Positions 57,612 to 64,000 of a stretch of 64,000 nt of DNA are shown one piece after another (the first letter of the stretch is position 1; every line of letters begins with the position of its first letter). The translations under genes and the position numbers were made by a program. This DNA comes from Apostichopus japonicus (Eukaryota > Echinodermata > Holothuroidea > Aspidochirotida > Stichopodidae): the NCBI RefSeq assembly GCF_037975245.1, contig NC_092572.1, positions 14,390,269-14,454,268 on the forward strand. The letters are read 5' to 3'. The notes below the pieces were generated by a model. That model did no database searches and was not told the origin of the DNA. It saw nothing but the letters and a program-made list of their open reading frames with translations.

Positions 57612-57797
57612 GCTGGAAATTTAAACATGGTGTGTAGGCCGTTGAGACCCTTAAGTTTGTGGAAAAACGGACAAATCACAGTAACGGACAGGTTTATTGT
57701 GTCGAATTACCTAGTGACTTTATCCGTTCGAGGGATCACGCATGCGGCCAATATACATAACGAATGCACATGCTTTGCTAAGAAAAACGTCTTTTAG
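57612..57797 (+). pseudogene. Ig-like exon relic
   Basis: After TTGTTTTAG the frame reads AGNLNMVCRPLRPLSLWKNG, a LVTLSV strand, and HNECTCFAKKN before TAG 57795-57797. Cys...Trp-Lys-Asn-Gly...Leu-x-Leu...Cys fits an Ig C2/I-set fold, and KNG is shared with the gene C Ig2 exon. The entry phase is not the phase 1 used elsewhere in the family, so it is probably a dead exon of gene D or of another copy. Confidence 0.45.
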
Positions 57798-57979
57798 TTT
57801 GCGTTTTACTATCTTTACATGGGCTCGACTATAATGAATACAGTTTCAGCTTCCATCAAATATATACACATAAATACAGGTGACCGTGACATTTTTTCCT
57901 TGCAGTACGGTTCATGTTAAACTGAATACTAAAAAGAAGTAGCAATATCCAGGACGAGAGATTGTCGAGAATTTACTGT

Positions 57980-58450
57980 CAATTTACACAGAATATCTTA
58001 TTCATCGTACAATACAGTGTTCTGGGTATAAACATTTGGGTCCAACGTAAGCATACGTTGTATAATTGTCCGTCTCTCATAATTTCGGGGTAATTTCCCC
58101 ATACTAAATGTCCATGTCCTGGTAGTCCAATGGATACCCACTCTCCGCTTTCGACATTGTTCGAATGCATCGTGGTGGCCAATAACTGCGGCTAGCCCGA
58201 TGGCGGAATGTTACTGCGCAAAAACCGAAGTTGTTGCAACAGTGGGGATGCAACGTCGGTTAGCCTTCTGCAACACACCGTTGATCCGAACAGGGAACCC
58301 ACTGGTCCGACGGTGGTTTTTGCGACTGCCAATGCACCATATGTTGCCCACCGGTTGCCCAAATGCGATAAGAAAAGAAAAATTCCATTGAGTATCAATA
58401 CGGAAAGAGTACTCAAAATCAGATCACATCGCGACGTGAAAATGTGTAAA
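57980..58450 (-). other. Unrecognised GC-richer block with overlapping minus-strand frames
   Basis: Less AT-rich than its surroundings, and two minus-strand frames are open (57979-58182, beginning about 58180 with GEWVSIGLPGHGHLVWGN; and 58192-58416). No domain is recognised, and there is no support from splice sites. It may be a gene fragment or part of an old mobile element. Confidence 0.25.
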
Positions 58451-59041
58451 CTCTGCCTTTCTCATTGCCATGTGTAGTGTTTTTTAATAGTTTTTATTAA
58501 GTATAACAATTTACAATTCATCCTTTAACTTTCAATTTGTTTTGCAATTCTTACCGAAGTATTTTACTAAAAAGTTTATACTAAACATTCTCGTCATATC
58601 GAATACCCAATTACTTAAAAACCTGTCCCTTCCTAGATATATAATCTATAATTTTTCTTACTACCACCATTTCCATCCCTGCACCCACTTCCACCCGTTT
58701 TACTCCTACCCCTTTTGACCGCTCCCACAAATGAAACAGTCATCAATTCTTAATTTCAATACATTTATCTGACGCGTTAGCAATACTAAATTGCACCAAA
58801 AATGGTTAATTAGGTGCTATTGTATAAGCAACCTAATACATCGTTGACAATGTTAACAAATTATTACTATTACTGTTTGTTCTGACTTCAACATCTACCA
58901 AATGGCTTTTAACCTTTCACTTTCGTAAAACAAGAAGGTTAAATATTGAGTCTATTTTAATACTGCCAACTAATTTTAGGCACAAAACCAATAGCAGTCT
59001 GCTTGTCTTAATATATTTCGGACGTAGGTTATGTTAGGGTG

Positions 59042-59113
59042 AACCTACAAACTATCCCAGAAGAAAACGAAGATGTGAAACTTGATTCTAGCTTGACATT
59101 TGCGAAAGCATAA
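59042..59113 (+). pseudogene. Possible start of a decayed Ig exon
   Basis: VNLQTIPEENEDVKLDSSLT followed by FAKA and TAA. It resembles the opening of Ig2 in gene D (NIPVESENDVVAGFCL), with the expected Cys replaced by Ser. It is a short match in decayed surroundings, so confidence is low. Confidence 0.3.
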
Positions 59114-60225
59114 ATTTATTCGAAGATATCTTATAGATACTTAGATGGATTTTAACGTTTATTGTTAGTGCTTTGGTTAACACAAATTCCTCAAAACATC
59201 AATTTTTAGCAATATTACCTTCATAACTTTGCGAAATTGCTATGCAAGCTGAATGAAATATACCTAATCCGAAACAAGATAATCCTTCTTCCGTTGTTGT
59301 ATACACAAGTATAGTTGTTGAATTGGGTTAACGATATTTGGCTTACTTAAACTCGTATTATATAGAAAGCAGTCCATGTGAAGTATCGCTAGTAAAAACT
59401 TTGAAGTAAATCCCTTCCCCACGCCACATATGCATTAGTTCACAGTAGTCCAAAGGTGCGATGAACGTATTAGTGTATTAATCAAATTTAATCTTTCAGC
59501 CTTCTTTTGTCACTCCGTCGTTCAAATAAGCTTGTTATAACGTATCCTTCTGTGATTTGCAATTATTATTCAATTTTGTTTATATCTACCTTGAATACTC
59601 TTGTTTGACTGTTTGCTGACGTGGTTTCCTTGCCCCATGCTCCTATTGTTAATCGCTATACAAAGGAACGGGTTGTTTCTTCTTAGTAAGTCCAATGCAC
59701 GCATTTTCCCCGTTTTCCGTTTTGGTCTAAAACATGTTTAAAAAGTATCATACAATATCTTAAGTTTATTTTCCTTTTGATTGGTTTGCATGTTTCAAAT
59801 GTCAAAAAATAATTAAACGTCTAAGAGAAAATGATAGATTGACCTGACATGTTCATCAGATGGATATCCGACGCATACTTTTATGTTACAGCGGTTGGTA
59901 TGCACAAAGGGTTGGAAAATTATGTCGACAAAGGATATATTGAAGAAGTGGGCATGACTGTCACTACGTGTTGTTTTTCATGACATGTTTTACCATGCTC
60001 ATTGTTCCAAAAACGTGTAAGTAAAATGTTTGCTTCAGCAAATGATGTTAAAAGGATACCTCCCAGTCTGGGTGTGATACTGAAAATGACAACACTAACT
60101 CTTTATATTCCACTTCTGGTATCGACTTACATTGATAATGATACCAAGCGGAATATTCCTCCAACAAAACCTTAGGCTATTCGTTTCCTTTTAAATAGCT
60201 AGTCAATTTGATTACACCTACGGAA
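59114..60225. other. No gene recognised
   Basis: AT-rich sequence without a convincing frame or repeat. Confidence 0.45.
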
Positions 60226-60345
60226 GTGATGTGACCGAGTGGATAAAGGCGGTGGCATTTGAAGCAATGAGGTTTAGCAATCGGGGGTTCCGGGCTCGAT
60301 ACCCGGCCGGGTCATAGTCAGGTTAGTTTTCATCCAAGAGCAATG
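60226..60345 (+). mobile_element. tRNA-like SINE head
   Basis: Box A TGACCGAGTGGATAAAGG (60230-60247) and box B GGTTCCGGGCTCGATACCC (60284-60302) sit at tRNA spacing with a long variable region, as in Ser/Leu tRNAs. The acceptor arms do not pair well, so a working tRNA is unlikely. It lies directly before the hAT relic. Confidence 0.5.
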
Positions 60346-60354
60346 TACAGTTTT

Positions 60355-61155
60355 TACTCACGCAGTGGCGGACTGGCCACACGGGCATTTGTAGAAATAT
60401 ATTTTGAACTGTGGGAATCAGTCATGTAAAGACTGTCCTCTCTGCTGCTACAAGGTGCTCCTCAATTTGAACATTTTCACCGATGCTAACAAGAGCATTG
60501 GGCTTGCCTACAAGCTACTGGTAACTTTACCTGTGTCACAGTGGCATGTGAACGTTCTTTCTCTGCATTGAAGAGAATCAAAAACCGTTTGAAGAAGTAC
60601 AATGACACAAGAACATCTTGAGGCGTTCATGTTGATGTCTGTGGAAAAAGGATCTTGTCCAAACTTGACCCTAAAAATATCATTGATAGTGTGGCTGCCA
60701 GAAGCAGTGAACTGTGTAGGCTTCTACTCTCATAGACATGACATGTGCTCGTGTTATTGAACATATATGGTATTAGTGGATTTTATATAGGTTTTTTAAA
60801 ACATGTTGTCTAAAAATGCTTGAAAGACTAATTAAAATTCATTCTAAAACATATATTTTTGTCTAATTTTTCGTTTACGTTTTTAACTTTCCTCAGTATA
60901 ATCAATTGTTGCTTCTGGAAATTATGTTTGGGTTTTTTTTTAAAGCCTGAAAGGATTATTGTAACCTACAAAATTGAGAAATATAGCACTATTTTGGATC
61001 TAGGCATTCATTAACTTAAAAAAATATCTCAATGGGAGGGGGACCCCTCCCCAGGACGGCGAACACTAGTAAGTAACATATCAATGAATAATGGGCCAGT
61101 CTGGGTTAAAAATACCCGGGCCGGTTTTACGACCCAGTCCGCCTCTGCCCTCACG
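60355..61155 (+). mobile_element. hAT transposon relic with transposase C-terminus
   Basis: The left end CAGTGGCGGACTGG at 60363 matches the inverted right end CCCAGTCCGCCTCTG ending 61147. The flanks TACTCACG (60355-60362) and CCCTCACG (61148-61155) agree at six of eight bases, a decayed 8-bp duplication. Inside, the frames CERSFSALKRIKNRLKK and LSKLDPKNIIDSVAARSSEL are the hAT dimerisation (C-terminal) region. They are broken by frameshifts and a stop, and the N-terminal part is deleted. Confidence 0.75.
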
Positions 61156-64000
61156 TGTAAATTGTAATTCATAAGCCCTTGCGGTTTCTCCCACATTTGT
61201 GGTCCCATTAAGCGCACCACAAATTACCGTTGAATGCGAATAAGATTATTTTTAAGTGGATCGTAAAAAGAATGAAGATGTATTTATAAGGTGCCAGACA
61301 CACAGGTACAATTACAACTGTCAAACGATTTATACGAGTTGTTAACTCTTCAACTTGATGCTGAAAACCAGTTACTTTAACCCACAGTCTGTGAATTCCA
61401 ACAACAACAACAACACAGATATTGATGTGGTGATGTTACACATGTGTAACAATATTATAGAAGAGGTGCCGGGCATAATTTCTACCATGTTCAACAAAGA
61501 TTTTTATTTCAACATTCAGTTTTCAAAGTATTACCTAATCTGAACATGTAGTGTACTGGGGATCAGAATGATAGGTTAGTGCATAGGCATGAGGTATTAA
61601 AGCCTGTGAAACTACTAACGCCATACAGTCAAAGTTCAGAAGTCAAAACACATGACCATGAAACGTATACAAAATTAAATATGATCCGAAACTTCGAGCA
61701 CCAGCACGATATCATCGACGACATATCTACAGTATATAGATTCAATGAACATGCCAAAGTTATAGTTGTAAAACAGGTTAAAGGTCAAGCTTGGCTAAAT
61801 GTATGATAGACGGCGTTATGCAAAGCAGTCCAGTACTATCTAGCCGATGAATTTTAAGACTGCAATCTTGATATACATGTGTTCTGGAATAAAATGTATT
61901 TCCTCCGTGACTTATGACGTACAAAATAACATTTTGGAAATTATGCGTTTATGAAAATGACATTATGAGACTCTACAAATAAACAATTGATTAATTATTG
62001 TAAAACTTTTCTTTCAGATGATCAAACAATGTTAAAGGTCAAACTTGTGCTAAGAGTGTTTCGCAAACTACTCTATATAGCTGAAACCTGAATGACATCA
62101 AAGTTGGTGATTATTTGCTGGACATGGGCTGTGGTGTATCAAGTGACGTATGACGTTATACAGTTACAGGTCAAAGGTCAAATAATAAAAACAAAGTATT
62201 AGCCATTACACTATCACTAAAATGACGATACGTCTGAAACCCACAAATAAGTAAAATGTTTCAAGGAATTTTGAAACTTGAAAATTTATCAGAGCTTTTA
62301 TTTTCTTCCATATATCCTCAACCTCCCATATTCCAATGGTTCCATTTAGGTGAACAATAAAATTATTCACCTAACATGAAACTTGGAAACAACTTTAGAT
62401 AAATATTATAGCAGTATTACGACAAAATTCACTGCCTTACCAACCTGTATTAAACAAAAACGACTTTACGGCATTCATACGACAGTTTGTCATTCCTTGC
62501 TATCCTTTACTGCAGGTTATATGTTATATGAATGTTCAGTGAATTCACTAATGGTTTGAGGAAAGTAGTCAAGTTATAGTTATTTTCCTTTTGGATAACC
62601 ATCGTTTGCTATGAAAAGCTTACTTCCCTAAACATGATATTAACAAGGTTAATATATAAAAAGTACAATAAGTACACTCTTTAAATGAGGTGTTGTTTCT
62701 TTATTTCTGATGATATTCTAAGTTAATGCTAGGAGTCCGAACTGAATTTTTAAACCATCACGTATTGGAATGAATCGTCAACAGTCCAAAAGATCTATTT
62801 CACATTCCAAATTTATATGAGGAATTTAGACCTTTTATCGCTGTGGCCTAACCTTCGCAACAGAAACCGGTCTAATATCAGCTAATAACCACTTGAAGAG
62901 TCGTTTACTTAACTTGATTATATGCTGATAAGTCACCTTACTAAATTGATAGTTTGTCCTTGGAGGTTTTTAATGTAAGCATGTGAGAAAATGCCGGATT
63001 TCTTGAACCAATTTTTGAAGAAATGTTCTGTTGACAACTGAGACCACGAAAAAAACCTTTCTAATATGTGGACAAATCGGGATTTACATAAATCAGAATA
63101 ACAAAGAACATGTGACAGAAATTAAGAAGCTTACCAATGAGAGTTATTTTTTTCAAATTCTTAATTACTCTTCTCTTCTAGATGATTCCTTTAGAATTGT
63201 ATTAAGACTGATATAAACTCAGCTAAAATAATACGTTGCGTTTGATATGATTGTAAATAATCCGCCGCAAGATAAAAATAAACCTTACGCACAACACACC
63301 ATACTGCAATTATCGCATTACTTAAAACATACGTTAGTACGCATTTCGTTCCTATGTTTGAACCTCAGTTGGAAGGAATTATTGAACATAGAACAATACA
63401 TAACTCAATTAAGAATGACAATAGGACAATTAAGCTTGATACTGTTCAATGTGTAGCTCTTTAAGTTTGAGTCGTGGTTGACATCCATACGGTATGACAA
63501 ATAAATAAATAAAAATAGATATTATGAATACTGGAATCATACGATAATAACGTGATATGAATCGGTGTGATTTAACGTGGTCCAATCTGCTGATAAAGAA
63601 TAAGTAAAACTACATTCTAATAATATTTGCGAATTTCACAGTTGAAATTTTATAATTTCATATGGTTTTAACGTATGTTCCCGTATTCGAGTCACAACTA
63701 TTTTCTAGCTAAAGAAATACTTTATACGTCTCATCAGGTACTTGAGAGAAACTTCAAAAGGAACCTTTTCTACGGTACCAAGTAAAATATTTATTACAAA
63801 CATCAATATAATTATGTAAACTGACATTGTTGGGCCTTTACTTTAGAACACCATATCGTTGAAGAGTGGTCGACAGATATGGCGACAATTGAGCGCCACC
63901 TATCATTTTATAAGCAACGTATATTCTACACGAGAAAACGTCATCATGTGAAATGGAAATTTGAAAAAAAAAACAATTTATGTACATGCATTGCACAAGT
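61156..64000. other. No gene recognised; AGGTCAAAG-type repeat at about 61770-62200
   Basis: AT-rich. Copies of AAGGTCAAACTT/AGGTCAAAGGTCAAA between about 61775 and 62185 match the repeat at 13.5-13.9 kb. The remaining frames are short and show no known domain. Confidence 0.4.

Overview
The window looks like the genome of an intron-rich, AT-rich invertebrate animal. Coding is in short exons with GT/AG borders, there are many TA microsatellites, and repeats include hAT-type DNA transposons, tRNA-derived SINEs and an L2/Rex1/CR1-like LINE. Two-domain immunoglobulin (Ig) receptors in tandem with tyrosine-motif tails suggest a marine deuterostome, perhaps an echinoderm; that is an inference. All recognisable host genes are on the + strand.

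Layout. (1) 0.6-2.2 kb: gene A, the 3' part of an Ig-Ig-transmembrane receptor whose first Ig exon carries a TAG. (2) 5.5-18.5 kb: gene C, a second Ig-Ig-transmembrane receptor with an ITIM-like tail. Its signal, transmembrane and tail exons are intact, but both Ig exons are broken: one by a frameshift, the other by a nested transposon insertion plus a frameshift. Two LINE fragments and a MITE-like element lie in its introns. (3) 18.5-26.3 kb: intergenic, rich in TA microsatellites and a tRNA-derived SINE. (4) 26.4-49.9 kb: gene B, the one intact gene. Its 29 exons join in consistent phase into an 848-codon frame: signal peptide, two Ig domains, one transmembrane helix, a long coiled coil, and a C-terminal region that reads as a degenerate kinesin-14 motor. 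(5) 53.4-59.1 kb: gene D, decayed Ig exons and an orphan transmembrane exon. (6) 60.2-61.2 kb: a tRNA-like SINE head and a hAT relic with terminal inverted repeats. The rest of the right end shows no gene.

A and B are close paralogues (both Ig2 exons carry KWFNGS); C and D form a second subfamily. In all four, the Ig and transmembrane exons use phase-1 borders. The most notable object is gene B: an apparent fusion of an Ig cell-surface receptor with a coiled coil and a kinesin-14-like domain that has lost its P-loop. Part of the coiled coil comes from five tandem ~553-bp genomic units, each carrying one 63-nt exon (21 residues, three heptads). Whether B is one transcript or two adjacent genes cannot be settled from sequence alone.
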